This document shows positions 44,159 through 53,112 of a stretch of 64,000 nucleotides of DNA, in pieces (position 1 is the stretch's first letter; each line of letters begins with the position of its first letter). Made by a program: the position numbers and the translations under genes. The stretch lies in the NCBI GenBank assembly GCA_964655245.1, contig CAZZLQ010000003.1, forward strand, positions 1-64,000, read 5' to 3'. The notes beneath the pieces are model-generated. The model did no database searches, was not told the DNA's origin, and saw nothing but the letters and a program-made list of their open reading frames with translations. The stretch comes from JBEIHI01 sp964655245 (GTDB lineage: Bacteria > Bdellovibrionota > UBA2394).

Positions 44159-44449
44159 ATGTCTGATTTATCACCTCGGCCATTGGGAGAAGTGCTGATC
44201 CATCGAGGGCAGCTGAGAAAGCTTCAACTGGATTTTATCTTGGACCTTCAAAAGGCTTACAAATCCATTGCTCGACACTACAAACTCGGTGATCTGCTCA
44301 TCAAACACCGAGTGATCTCAGAAGTCGCTCTCAAGGAAGCTCTGCTCGTTCAATCTGAACTGCCCCGTGAGGGAATCACCGCCATTCTGGCCCGCTACCA
44401 AGAAGAGGTCAGCTTTCAAACCAAATTGATCGACTCGCCTCAAAGCTAA
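44159..44449 (+). CDS. Stand-alone MshEN-like domain protein (possible c-di-GMP receptor)
   Basis: 96 aa, no signal or membrane helix, so cytoplasmic. It contains two copies of the LGxxLI-x8-L-x2-x-L-x-Q type motif of MshEN/GspE-N domains: PLGEVLIHRGQLRKLQLDF...Q (residues ~7-30) and KLGDLLIKHRVISEVALKEAL..Q (~41-64), separated by about 10 residues. In MshE and PilB this domain binds c-di-GMP, but the leading Arg of each motif is Pro or Lys here and the second Gly is Arg, so binding is uncertain. The domain is normally fused to a secretion ATPase; here it is alone, next to the pseudopilin modules. GGGAG nine bases before the ATG. Own sigma-54 promoter. Confidence 0.6.
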   Translation: MSDLSPRPLGEVLIHRGQLRKLQLDFILDLQKAYKSIARHYKLGDLLIKHRVISEVALKEALLVQSELPREGITAILARYQEEVSFQTKLIDSPQS

Positions 44450-44465
44450 GCGATCTGATCCCTCT

Positions 44466-45566
44466 CTACTTTGGCCATTTTTGACGAATGATCTGTTTAC
44501 CACGCTCAACGCCCGGCTGATCAAAGGCATTGATTTCAAGAACCTTCCCTGAAAACTCAATGAGCGCTTGAAATCGAGCAATCAAGATTCCCAAATCGGA
44601 TTTAGATAAATCGGATTGTCCCAGCACCAACGGAAGTGAGGTCTCAGAATGACTCAGTCGCTCACGAAATGATTCATAGATGGAGTCACAAAAGAGACTA
44701 CGCAAACGATCAAGACTATCCTTGGAGTCAGCTCTATCTTCAAAAAACCAAATCGAAAAATCCTGAGGACCATCCATCAAAAGTTGCAAAACAGAATGCT
44801 GATCCTGAGGTCCCCTCAACAGAATGGGAAACACCCCCACTCGCTCGCCTGAGGACTTCTTCTTTCCAAGACTTTCTGCAACAGCCTGCTGAAGCCATTC
44901 CGCAAAACCACGAAATCTCTCCCCGTAGGTCCACAGTACCATCTTAGTCTTACCGCGCTGAAACATCGCCTCATGCATCTGCTGCAAGATTGTCGCATCC
45001 ATCTTTAAGCGATCTCTCTCAGATCGAGCTGAATTCAACATTTCCTCAAACGAAATCTCAAATCGCTCAAGCAAAGCTCGATGAAAAACAGTGAAATGAG
45101 TAAACCGCCCACCCATATTGGATGGAATCGGCAAAGTCGGCAAACCTTGATCCAAGGCAAACTGACGAAGCTGACCCGTTTGAGGATCTGTCACAACTAA
45201 GAGATCCTGCTTTCGATAAGCCCTCAGCAACTCCTGAAGTAATGCCTGAATCTCAATGGTCTCTCCCGACTTGCTGACGACACAAAAAAGGGTCCTAGGC
45301 ATTCGAAGAAGTTTATCAAGCCAAGATCGATCCAGACGGTCGAGAAAGAGAATCTTTTCGTCGAGGCTCAAGGCAGAGACAAAAACCTTCAAAGGCAAAA
45401 CGCTTCCCCCGAGTCCTACAACAACGAAGTGATCGTAGGACCGCATCAGTTTGGCAATGTCGGATGGCACGGCATCCACATGATATTCAAACATCGGGTG
45501 CCCTGCGTCAAAACGCGCGGTCGGCTTTGATGATTCAATTCCTAAGATAGAGAGTTTCACCTCCAT
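44466..45566 (-). CDS. pgi: Glucose-6-phosphate isomerase, short form
   Basis: Interconverts glucose-6-phosphate and fructose-6-phosphate. SIS-fold signatures in order: VVVGLGGSVLPLKV, VVSKSGETIEIQALL, NMGGRFTHFTVF (PGI signature region), GPQDQHSVLQLLMDGP and INAFDQPGVERGKQ. At 366 aa it is clearly shorter than the 550-residue E. coli enzyme and somewhat shorter than the ~400-450-residue bacterial form, with loss mainly at the N-terminus. No ribosome site precedes the ATG at 45566, so the start is less sure. Convergent with the MshEN-like gene, 16 bases apart. Confidence 0.88.
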   Translation of the reverse strand: MEVKLSILGIESSKPTARFDAGHPMFEYHVDAVPSDIAKLMRSYDHFVVVGLGGSVLPLKVFVSALSLDEKILFLDRLDRSWLDKLLRMPRTLFCVVSKSGETIEIQALLQELLRAYRKQDLLVVTDPQTGQLRQFALDQGLPTLPIPSNMGGRFTHFTVFHRALLERFEISFEEMLNSARSERDRLKMDATILQQMHEAMFQRGKTKMVLWTYGERFRGFAEWLQQAVAESLGKKKSSGERVGVFPILLRGPQDQHSVLQLLMDGPQDFSIWFFEDRADSKDSLDRLRSLFCDSIYESFRERLSHSETSLPLVLGQSDLSKSDLGILIARFQALIEFSGKVLEINAFDQPGVERGKQIIRQKWPK

Positions 45567-45657
45567 AGATTTATCGTGATTCGGCGCATCAATCTAGTTC
45601 TGAGCAAAAATTGTTTGGAAAGTGACCCATGGATGCCTCAGAATGTTAGAATATCGT

Positions 45658-47844
45658 ATGCGACACATCTTCCTCGTTTTAGCCTTCAGCCTTGCTTTTG
45701 TCGCATGCCAGAAGACACCTCCCGTCCTCCAGCCCAATAGCGAAGCCGTTCAAGATGCGGCCAAAGCCATCACTCAAAAAAACTGGAATGAACTCATTAA
45801 CGAAACAGCTCGTGCTGAGGACCCCCTCCTTCAACTCGCTCATGTCTATTCCCTCTTTCAGAGTAACAAGTTTCAGGAGATTCTCGACTTCAAATACACA
45901 CCGTCGGCTCTGGATTCCTACTTTCGATATCTTTCACTCTTGTCTGCCTACCAGGTCAAAAAGTTCGACTACCTGAGAACCCAGGAGATTCCTCACGATC
46001 TTCCCAAAAAACTGAAGAACAACATTATCATTGCGATTGCTGACTCCTATCTCGATGAGAACAAGCTCAAAGAGGCACGAAAAGCCTATCTCGATTATTT
46101 CAACTCCAAAGATTCTCATCGGCGAGCTCAAGTCCTCCTAAAGCTCGCGGGCGTGGAGTGGGAACTCGGCCTGAAGGAAGCCGCTCTGGAGCACTATCAG
46201 ACTCTCTACGAAAACTTTCCTCTGGATGACAGTGAGGATCTTGCGCTTCTGCGTCTAGTGAGCGGAAACAAATTTCAAGAAATCGATACCTCTAAGCACT
46301 TGCAACGCGTCCAACAACTGCGGCGATCAGCCCAATTCGAACGGGCCGGTAATTTACTCGAAACTCTCAACCGAGCACTCGACGCCAAAGACCGTGCCAA
46401 GCTTGAATTTGCTGAAGCCCAGCTTCAGTTTGCTCAAAAACAATACACTCGAGTTGAGACAAGAGCAAAAGAGGCTATCAAACAGAGTCGGGACCACACT
46501 CTCAAAACAAATTGGATTGAGCTCATGGGTTGGGCGCAACTGAGACTAGGGCGATATGAAGATGCCAAAAAGACCTATCAAGATCTGCTCAATACCAAGA
46601 TCCCCTCAAGTATGAGAGAAGCAGTGCTCTTTCGACTTGGGGTAGCTGCCGTTGATTTCGAGGACTACAAAGCGGCTGTGCCCGTCTTCGAAGATCTTTT
46701 GAAAAATCACTCCCGCGGACGATTTGTGGAAAGTAGTCACTGGTTTGGTGCATGGTCTCTCTATCAACTTTCGCAATCCCAAAAGCCCCCAGCACCTGAA
46801 GGGCTTGAGAAAGCCATTCGGTATCTTGAAAAACTCCCGAGCTTATCCAGCGGAGGTCATTTCATTCCGCAAAGTCTTTATTGGAGATACCGAGTTTATG
46901 AGGCCCTCGGGCAAAAAGACAAACAAGAGGAGATTCTTCAAGAGTTGCAGTCCAAATGGAGGCTGTCATTTTACAGCTCCCTCATTCAACCCAAGTCTTT
47001 TAATGCCGTCACACGTCGAGACGTAGAGATTAACAATGAAGTTCCTCAATACGCTCCTGAGAGCTTCGCAAGTTATCAGGAATCACCGACTTGGCAGCGA
47101 CTTGAATCTTTCCGCGCTCTTCATTTGATGGAATGGGCTCGCCTTGAGCTCGAGTTGTTTTTAAATCAAAACAGATCGCTCAGCCGTGAAGACAAAATCG
47201 TCGTTGCTCAGCGGCTTCGTGACATCGGCGATTGGCCGGACCTCATCCGCTGGACCGAGCGGAATATCGTGCCCTCACTCGAAAAGGCCGATGAGGATCA
47301 AGTTGCCCTCAAGCTTCTCTACCCCTTGGCCCATGAGAAGTATGTTTTAAGATCCGCTGAGGAAGCACGAATCTCACCCTTTATTGTTTGGGGGGTGATG
47401 CGAGAGGAAAGCCGCTTTGAAGTGGAAGTGCGATCGGGAGCTGGTGCCGAAGGCCTCATGCAATTGATGCCATCCCTTGGAAAGCGCCTTGCACAAGCCT
47501 TAGGAGAAAAATCACACCGAGGTTTCTTACTTGATGCCCGTCGAAACATTCGCCTGGGAACCTATCATCTTCGAGAGCTTTTGGATGAAGTCCGAGAACT
47601 TCCCGTTTCTCCTGAACTGCGCATCGTACTGGCGGTTGCCGCTTACAACGCTGGCATTGATCCTGTTCGACGCTGGGTTCAAGAGCAAGACACCACCCAA
47701 GTGGATGTATTCATCGAAAATATTCCCTATACGGAGACTCGACAGTACGTGAAGCGAGTTCTTCAAACCGCAATGATCTACTCAAAGCTTTACGAGCTTC
47801 CTCAAAAAACGGTGGCTCGTACACTCAATCGAGGAGACCTATGA
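45658..47844 (+). CDS. Lipoprotein soluble-type lytic murein transglycosylase (Slt-like)
   Basis: 728 aa. Signal MRHIFLVLAFSLAFVAC with lipobox ending at Cys. A long helical region of TPR-like repeats spans about 60-560 (KLKEARKAYLDYF, LGRYEDAKKTYQDLL, DYKAAVPVFEDLL). The C-terminal SLT domain has catalytic Glu in VMREESRFEVEVRS, then GAEGLMQLMPSLGKRLA, RLGTYHLRELL and VAAYNAGIDPVRRW. It cleaves peptidoglycan to anhydromuropeptides in the periplasm. Same architecture as E. coli Slt70. I chose the ATG at 45658 to suit the lipoprotein signal; starts at 45622 or 45643 would add residues before it. Overlaps the FHA activator gene by ATGA. Confidence 0.9.
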   Translation: MRHIFLVLAFSLAFVACQKTPPVLQPNSEAVQDAAKAITQKNWNELINETARAEDPLLQLAHVYSLFQSNKFQEILDFKYTPSALDSYFRYLSLLSAYQVKKFDYLRTQEIPHDLPKKLKNNIIIAIADSYLDENKLKEARKAYLDYFNSKDSHRRAQVLLKLAGVEWELGLKEAALEHYQTLYENFPLDDSEDLALLRLVSGNKFQEIDTSKHLQRVQQLRRSAQFERAGNLLETLNRALDAKDRAKLEFAEAQLQFAQKQYTRVETRAKEAIKQSRDHTLKTNWIELMGWAQLRLGRYEDAKKTYQDLLNTKIPSSMREAVLFRLGVAAVDFEDYKAAVPVFEDLLKNHSRGRFVESSHWFGAWSLYQLSQSQKPPAPEGLEKAIRYLEKLPSLSSGGHFIPQSLYWRYRVYEALGQKDKQEEILQELQSKWRLSFYSSLIQPKSFNAVTRRDVEINNEVPQYAPESFASYQESPTWQRLESFRALHLMEWARLELELFLNQNRSLSREDKIVVAQRLRDIGDWPDLIRWTERNIVPSLEKADEDQVALKLLYPLAHEKYVLRSAEEARISPFIVWGVMREESRFEVEVRSGAGAEGLMQLMPSLGKRLAQALGEKSHRGFLLDARRNIRLGTYHLRELLDEVRELPVSPELRIVLAVAAYNAGIDPVRRWVQEQDTTQVDVFIENIPYTETRQYVKRVLQTAMIYSKLYELPQKTVARTLNRGDL

Positions 47845-49259
47845 AAGACGACGACAAAACATCGACAGGCAAAACCAAAGTGATCCGATGGGAGGAGCAA
47901 CCCACAAAGCTAACCCTTTCAAAGTGCAAGCTCACGGTCACTTCTGGCGATAACAAAGGAAAAGAATTTGTCTTAAGTCAGCCAGTCATTCGTGTGGGAA
48001 CAAAGAAAGAAAATGAAATCGGACTCAAAGACGAAACCATGAGTCGAATTCACTTTGAAATTCTGCAAACAAAAGAAGGCTATCTACTTCGGGATGCTGA
48101 ATCTCTGAATGGAACCTTCATCAACGGGGTCCGCGTCAAAGAAGCCTTCCTCTCTTCTGGGACAACCATTCGAGCAGGAAAAACTGAAATGAAGTTTGCC
48201 CCCCTTGATGAAATATTCGAGATCGTTCCAAGTAAAAAAACTAAGTTCTCCAACCTGATTGGTGGAAGCACCGCCATGAGAAGAATCTACTCTATCATTG
48301 AGAAGGTGGGGCCCACCGATGTCACCGCGTTGATCGAGGGGGAATCAGGAACGGGAAAAGAGCTCATTGCCAGCGCTATTCACGAAAAATCGAAGCGAAA
48401 CAAAAAGCCATTTGTCGTCTTTGATTGCTCCGCCGTCGCTGAGAATCTGATCGAGAGTGAGCTATTTGGACACGAGAAAGGATCGTTCACGGGTGCCACC
48501 GGCATGCGCCACGGGGCCTTCGAATTGGCCGATGGCGGAACCATCTTTCTTGATGAGATTGGAGAGCTTACTCTGGAGCTTCAACCCAAGCTCCTTCGAG
48601 TTCTTGAGTCTCGAACGATCAAGCGAGTCGGAGGGGATCGCCCGATCAATGTGGATGTGAGAGTGGTTGCTGCGACCAATCGAAACCTTGAAGCAGAGGT
48701 CAAAAAGGGAGCATTCAGAGAAGATCTGTTCTATCGACTCAATGTCGTTCCCATTCATCTTCCACCGCTTCGACGACGCAAAGATGATATCGAAATGCTC
48801 GTCGATCATTTCATTGAGGAATACACCAAACAAAATCCAGACAAGAAAGTTCAAGGCGTCACGGTTCCAGCCATGGAGATCCTCAAATCCTACGACTGGC
48901 CAGGCAATGTTCGGGAACTTCGAAACACCATGTCCCGGATCCTGAGCTTCATGGAAGGTGAAAAGATCACTCCCGATGATGTTCCCGAGAGAATCAAAGT
49001 TCCTGTCGCCAAAGCAGAATTGGATATCCGAGAAGACCTCGGGTTCAAAGATGCCAAGGAGCAGTGGATTTCAACTTTCGAGAAGCAATATCTTCAAGAG
49101 GTTCTTAAGCGTAACAACAATAACATCTCAGCCACTGCCAAAGAGGCTGGAATTGATCGAAAGTCTGTTCAACGCTTAATTAAAAAATACGGCCTCAATA
49201 CTGGCGGTCGATTCAGTGATGAAGATCTTGAGGATGAAGCATCCGCCGAAGAGACGTAA
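47841..49259 (+). CDS. FHA-domain sigma-54-dependent activator
   Basis: 472 aa. N-terminal FHA domain (about 30-120; MSRIHFEI, SLNGTFINGVRV) binds phosphothreonine, so input likely comes from a Ser/Thr kinase rather than a receiver. The AAA+ activator domain has Walker A GESGTGKE (167-174), the sigma-54 contact loop as GSFTGA (214-219, Ser replacing Ala of GAFTGA), Walker B GGTIFLDEIG with D238/E239, and FREDLFYRLNVVPI. A Fis-type helix-turn-helix is at about 430-455 (NNNISATAKEAGIDRKSVQRLIKKYGL). Typical of the many FHA-type activators in Myxococcus and Bdellovibrio. Translationally coupled to the transglycosylase. It is a candidate controller of the -24/-12 promoters in this window (inference). 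Confidence 0.9.
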   Translation: MKDDDKTSTGKTKVIRWEEQPTKLTLSKCKLTVTSGDNKGKEFVLSQPVIRVGTKKENEIGLKDETMSRIHFEILQTKEGYLLRDAESLNGTFINGVRVKEAFLSSGTTIRAGKTEMKFAPLDEIFEIVPSKKTKFSNLIGGSTAMRRIYSIIEKVGPTDVTALIEGESGTGKELIASAIHEKSKRNKKPFVVFDCSAVAENLIESELFGHEKGSFTGATGMRHGAFELADGGTIFLDEIGELTLELQPKLLRVLESRTIKRVGGDRPINVDVRVVAATNRNLEAEVKKGAFREDLFYRLNVVPIHLPPLRRRKDDIEMLVDHFIEEYTKQNPDKKVQGVTVPAMEILKSYDWPGNVRELRNTMSRILSFMEGEKITPDDVPERIKVPVAKAELDIREDLGFKDAKEQWISTFEKQYLQEVLKRNNNNISATAKEAGIDRKSVQRLIKKYGLNTGGRFSDEDLEDEASAEET

Positions 49260-49284
49260 CAACGTGCTGGGTCTGAACCGCTAA

Positions 49285-49692
49285 TCAGTGTCCTTCACGT
49301 GCGAGATTTCGGTTCCAACCCGGAATCTCTACCACGAGATCGACACTTCCGTTGGGACATGCCTGGCAGGACAGCCGCGAATTGACCGAATTTCCAGGAG
49401 CATTGTCTAACATATCGAGCTCATAATCCTCGGCTTCATTGCACGAGGCTCCACCCTCTTTCACAATGACATGGCAGGTCGAGCAGGCAGAAACGCCGCC
49501 GCATGCATGATCAATCTCAATACCGTGAGCCATGGCTATATCCAGCAAGCTTCCCGGAAGACCGGTCTCACCAAAAGGCAGCAAATCAGGATCAACCTCG
49601 ACGACTTTGTTCATGGGCATAAAGCGCACCTTGAACCTCTTCGAAGGCTTCTTGATCTGAGGATACTTAATATAGGGGTTGGATCCGCCCAT
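49285..49692 (-). CDS. fdx: 2Fe-2S ferredoxin, adrenodoxin/Isc type
   Basis: 135 aa electron carrier. The cluster ligands are Cys in HACGGVSACSTCHVIV (C-x5-C-x2-C) and the fourth in RLSCQACP. Surrounding DMLDNAPGNSVNSRLSCQ is typical of Isc-type ferredoxin. It has about 25 extra N-terminal residues rich in Lys and Pro (first ATG 49692); an internal Met (MPMNKVVEVDPD) would give a more usual length. No isc genes are adjacent. Confidence 0.9.
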   Translation of the reverse strand: MGGSNPYIKYPQIKKPSKRFKVRFMPMNKVVEVDPDLLPFGETGLPGSLLDIAMAHGIEIDHACGGVSACSTCHVIVKEGGASCNEAEDYELDMLDNAPGNSVNSRLSCQACPNGSVDLVVEIPGWNRNLAREGH

Positions 49693-49715
49693 AAACTGCT
49701 CTAAATAAATGTCTT

Positions 49716-49967
49716 ATGGAAGATGAAGTCAAAGCCGGGATCGAGAAATTTAAGGCCGAGTGCTCTCGTCAATTACCCGGCATCGCACTCGTCATTCCGG
49801 TCCGCCCCACAGGTGCTAACTTCTTGGTTTCGCTCACTTATAATGGTCAGCGCTCCTATATCACCATCCACGAGGACGACTTTGCCGAATGGGGTGAGAA
49901 CTCCGAGAGCACATCCTCTGTGTCGTCTTTTGTGCAGGAGACCCTTCGCGCTAAGAGCTTTCTTTGA
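49716..49967 (+). CDS. Small hypothetical protein
   Basis: 83 aa, no recognised family. Begins MEDEVKAGIEKFKAEC and contains a beta-rich centre ANFLVSLTYNGQRSYITIHEDDFAEW. No signal or membrane segment. It fits exactly between the divergent ferredoxin gene (24 bases away) and the convergent rel gene (10 bases away), leaving both intact, which supports it as real. No clear ribosome site. Confidence 0.5.
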   Translation: MEDEVKAGIEKFKAECSRQLPGIALVIPVRPTGANFLVSLTYNGQRSYITIHEDDFAEWGENSESTSSVSSFVQETLRAKSFL

Positions 49968-49977
49968 TTCTGAGCCC

Positions 49978-52164
49978 TTAAGAAAGGCGAATGCGCTCAG
50001 CGGAGATGATTCCGTCGACTTTTTCAATGTTGATCAAAAGCGAGTGAAGCATCGGCAGACTTTTCACTGCTACTTCAAGAGAGATGATGGCCTTCTTGTC
50101 TCGAGTCGTTGCCACGTTGGCATTGGTGATGTTCCCACCCATATTCGAAATGACCTTGGTCACTTCGGCCAAAACGCCTGGGCGGTCAACGGAAGTGATT
50201 CGAATACCCGTTCGAAACTCAGCGCTTTCTCCTGATTCCCATTCAAGATCGACCTTTCGAATCGGATCGAAGTTCAAAGCTTTTTCGCATTCGGCTGAAT
50301 GAACAGAAATCCCTCGCCCTCGTGAGACAAATCCCACAATCGGCTCACCAGGAATGGGATTGCAGCACATGGCAAATCGAACGAGCATATTGTCGATACC
50401 CTGAACTCTGACGGGAGACTTGCCTTTCTTCGCAGTAGCTGCCTTAAAGACCTTCTGCATGAAGGTTGCTCCCGGCTCTTCCTTGGTCGACTCTTCGACC
50501 GCAGCGGCAACAGCCTCGGGAGCAAGATCCTTGGCTAAGTGCCGGGCCACTTCCACGGCCAGAACCTTGCCGTAGCCAATCTTCACCAGCAAATCTTCTT
50601 CGTTCGACGCACCAAGCTCTGAGGCCCGCTCCGAAATTTTGCCTTCTTTGACAATTCGAGAGTAATTGATCTTGAGCTTTCGAAGCTCTCGCTCAAGCAA
50701 CTTCATTCCCATTTCTTTGGATCGCTCGCGCTGCTCTTTTTTGACAATACTGCGAATCTTAGAACGCGCTCTTGAGGTCACTACAAAGTCGAGCCAGTCT
50801 TTACGCGGAGTCTGGGCCTCTGAGGTGATAATCTCAACAACATCTCCACTCTTAAGCTTTTCTCGAAGAGGGACAATCTTTCCATTCACTCGGGCTCCGA
50901 CGCAGCGATCTCCCACTTTGGAGTGAATCGAGTAGGCAAAATCCACAGGAGATGAACCCTTGGGAAGAGCCATCACATCTCCCTTAGGAGTAAAAACAAA
51001 GACCTCTTCTTCAAAGAGATCAATCTTTAGGTTTCGCAAAAACTCTTCGGGATCTTTGGTGTCCTCTTGATCCTCAATCAGCTTCCGAATCCACGCAAAC
51101 TTCTCAATCGACTTTTTCTCAACAGCGCCGTCTTCCTTATAAGTCCAGTGAGCAGCCACCCCTTGCTCCGCGATTCGATGCATTTCCTTGGTTCGAATCT
51201 GAATTTCGATTCTCTCCCCGAGCGGACCGACAACCGTGGTGTGAAGCGACTGATAGAGGTTGGCCTTTGGCATCGCGATAAAATCTTTGAATCGACCGGG
51301 AACGGGCTTCCACATTGAGTGCACCATTCCAAGCGCCTGATAGCAGGCACGGATGTCTTCACAGACAATTCTAAATGCAATCAAATCGTGCACCTGATCA
51401 AAAGTCAGTTGCGATTGCTCCATTTTTTTGTAGATCGAATAAAAATTCTTAGGCCTTCCTGTGACTTCGTAATCCTGAAAACCATTCTCAACTAATCGCT
51501 CTTGAAGGATCTGAATAACATCTTCGATGTATTTCTCTCGGCTTTTTCGGCTTTTCGCAATGAGCTGCACAAGTCTGAAGTAAACATCAGGCTTCAAATA
51601 TCGAAGACACAAATCCTCAAGTTCATTTTTAATCCAGTTAATCCCGAGTCGATGAGCGAGAGGAGCATAAATCTCCACCGTTTCTTCGGCCACTTCAATT
51701 TGCTTCTCAGCACTCATGAACTGAAGTGTTCGCATATTGTGCAAGCGATCGGCGAGTTTGATCAAAATCACTCGAATGTCTCGCCCCATGGCGAGAATCA
51801 TTTTTCGAAAGTTTTCCGCTTGAGCGGTGTGCTTGGAATGAAATGAAAGTTTCGAAAGCTTTGTCACTCCATCGACCAAAAAAGCAATCTCAGGACCAAA
51901 ATCTTTTTCGATCTCTGGCAGAGTCACCATCGTATCTTCAACGGTGTCGTGCATAAGACCCGCCACGAGAGAGGGCAAATCCAAATTCATTTCGAGCAAA
52001 ATGCGGACAACTTCAACGGGATGAACAATATAGGGCTCGCCACTTTTGCGAAGTTGATCCCCATGAAGCTTATGCGCCAAGTCAAAAGCTTTCGCCAAAG
52101 GTTCAAGTGGAAATTGCGGGTGAGCAGCGCGGACTTCAGCCAGCAGCTCTTCTCGGAGCTTCAC
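49978..52164 (-). CDS. rel: Bifunctional (p)ppGpp synthetase/hydrolase Rel (RSH)
   Basis: 728 aa, long RSH. The N-terminal HD hydrolase is intact (VAGLMHDTVEDT; HPVEVVRIL; LIKLADRLHNMRTL). The synthetase domain has GRPKNFYSIYKKM and FKDFIAMPKANLYQSLHTTV. A TGS domain (FVFTPKGDVMALPKGSSPVDFAY), the zinc-finger/CC region (MCCNPIPGEPIVGFVSRGRG) and a C-terminal ACT (ITSVDRPGVLAEVTKVISNM) follow, so it can both make and degrade ppGpp and sense the ribosome. Starts with GTG at 52164. The order yicC-gmk-rpoZ-rel is a common bacterial cluster. Confidence 0.95.
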   Translation of the reverse strand: MKLREELLAEVRAAHPQFPLEPLAKAFDLAHKLHGDQLRKSGEPYIVHPVEVVRILLEMNLDLPSLVAGLMHDTVEDTMVTLPEIEKDFGPEIAFLVDGVTKLSKLSFHSKHTAQAENFRKMILAMGRDIRVILIKLADRLHNMRTLQFMSAEKQIEVAEETVEIYAPLAHRLGINWIKNELEDLCLRYLKPDVYFRLVQLIAKSRKSREKYIEDVIQILQERLVENGFQDYEVTGRPKNFYSIYKKMEQSQLTFDQVHDLIAFRIVCEDIRACYQALGMVHSMWKPVPGRFKDFIAMPKANLYQSLHTTVVGPLGERIEIQIRTKEMHRIAEQGVAAHWTYKEDGAVEKKSIEKFAWIRKLIEDQEDTKDPEEFLRNLKIDLFEEEVFVFTPKGDVMALPKGSSPVDFAYSIHSKVGDRCVGARVNGKIVPLREKLKSGDVVEIITSEAQTPRKDWLDFVVTSRARSKIRSIVKKEQRERSKEMGMKLLERELRKLKINYSRIVKEGKISERASELGASNEEDLLVKIGYGKVLAVEVARHLAKDLAPEAVAAAVEESTKEEPGATFMQKVFKAATAKKGKSPVRVQGIDNMLVRFAMCCNPIPGEPIVGFVSRGRGISVHSAECEKALNFDPIRKVDLEWESGESAEFRTGIRITSVDRPGVLAEVTKVISNMGGNITNANVATTRDKKAIISLEVAVKSLPMLHSLLINIEKVDGIISAERIRLS

Positions 52165-52214
52165 GGCTTATAATATCATGAAATGATTTGAATTTTAAGA
52201 AGTCCTGGAAATGG

Positions 52215-52427
52215 CTATTCAGCCGAAGGCTTTTGAGAGGCCGGACGCACGTTTCCAGCAGCCACTTCTCGCAAAGCTACGACGTTGGTCCGATTCTGAG
52301 TGAAGGTATTGTCGACCAGAGGACGTGAGCCTTTCAAAAGCTGTCGAACGCGCTTCGCCGCAACGTGAACGAGTTCAAATCGGTTTCGAACATGCATCAG
52401 ACAATCTTCAACTGTAATACGTGCCAT
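52215..52427 (-). CDS. rpoZ: RNA polymerase omega subunit RpoZ
   Basis: 70 aa. MARITVEDCLMHVRNRFELVHVA is close to the universal omega start (MARVTVEDCL...NRFELV), and KRVRQLLKG and VVALREVAAG complete the fold. It wraps the beta-prime C-terminus and helps assembly. GAGGG lies immediately before the ATG. Lies between gmk and rel, the usual context. Confidence 0.95.
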   Translation of the reverse strand: MARITVEDCLMHVRNRFELVHVAAKRVRQLLKGSRPLVDNTFTQNRTNVVALREVAAGNVRPASQKPSAE

Positions 52428-52477
52428 AGCCCTCTTAACTAAGCCCTTCAGGGGGGGACTTTCAAGCGCGTTTTAGG

Positions 52478-53086
52478 TCAAAATGGCAGGGTCATTCGCT
52501 CCAGCCTGAGTCGCTCAGACGCCACAACAGCCTTAAGCTCACTATAAGCCCTATCGAAGTCCAAATTAGTAATACCGTAGTGATACTTGCGGGATTCCTT
52601 GATTTCGGAGGCAGCCTCTTTGAGGCGCATGGCGAGATCCTCAGGTGAGTTCTTACCCCTGGCAATCAGTCGCTTTTCGAGGTCTTCGAGCGATGGGGGG
52701 TAGATATAAACAAGCACTGTATCTTGGGGAAAAATCTTGGCGATCTTAAGGGCTCCTACCGTATCAATATCCATCACAATGACTTGGCCCTTGGACAGCG
52801 ATTCCAACACGGGGGTCTTGGGAGTGCCGTACCAGTTACCAAAAACTTGTGCCGTTTCGAGCAACTGACCCTTTTCCTCAAGAAGCTTGAATTCTTCAAC
52901 ACTGACAAACTTGTAGTCGCGCCCAGAGACTTCTCCCTCTCGCTGCTTTCGTGTGGTCACCGAAACGGATCTCATCACATCGCGATCTTCCAGCGCGAGC
53001 TTGTCGCACAAACTGGTCTTGCCGGTCCCACTTGGAGCGGAGACTGCCAGAATAAAACCTCGAGCTAAAATCGGCTGCAAATCCAC
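52478..53086 (-). CDS. gmk: Guanylate kinase Gmk
   Basis: Phosphorylates GMP to GDP, 202 aa. P-loop SAPSGTGKTSLCDKL near residue 16-30, GMP site SVSVTTRKQREGEVSGRDYKF (first 20 shown in part), and RGKNSPEDLAMRLKEAASEIK in the lid region. Begins with GTG at 53086 with AAGGGTG upstream. The nearby DIDTVGALKI replaces the usual DID-x-QGA, a small deviation. Same direction as yicC 26 bases upstream. Confidence 0.94.
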   Translation of the reverse strand: MDLQPILARGFILAVSAPSGTGKTSLCDKLALEDRDVMRSVSVTTRKQREGEVSGRDYKFVSVEEFKLLEEKGQLLETAQVFGNWYGTPKTPVLESLSKGQVIVMDIDTVGALKIAKIFPQDTVLVYIYPPSLEDLEKRLIARGKNSPEDLAMRLKEAASEIKESRKYHYGITNLDFDRAYSELKAVVASERLRLERMTLPF

Positions 53087-53112
53087 AGTTCAATCACCCT
53101 TGTAGTCTTATT

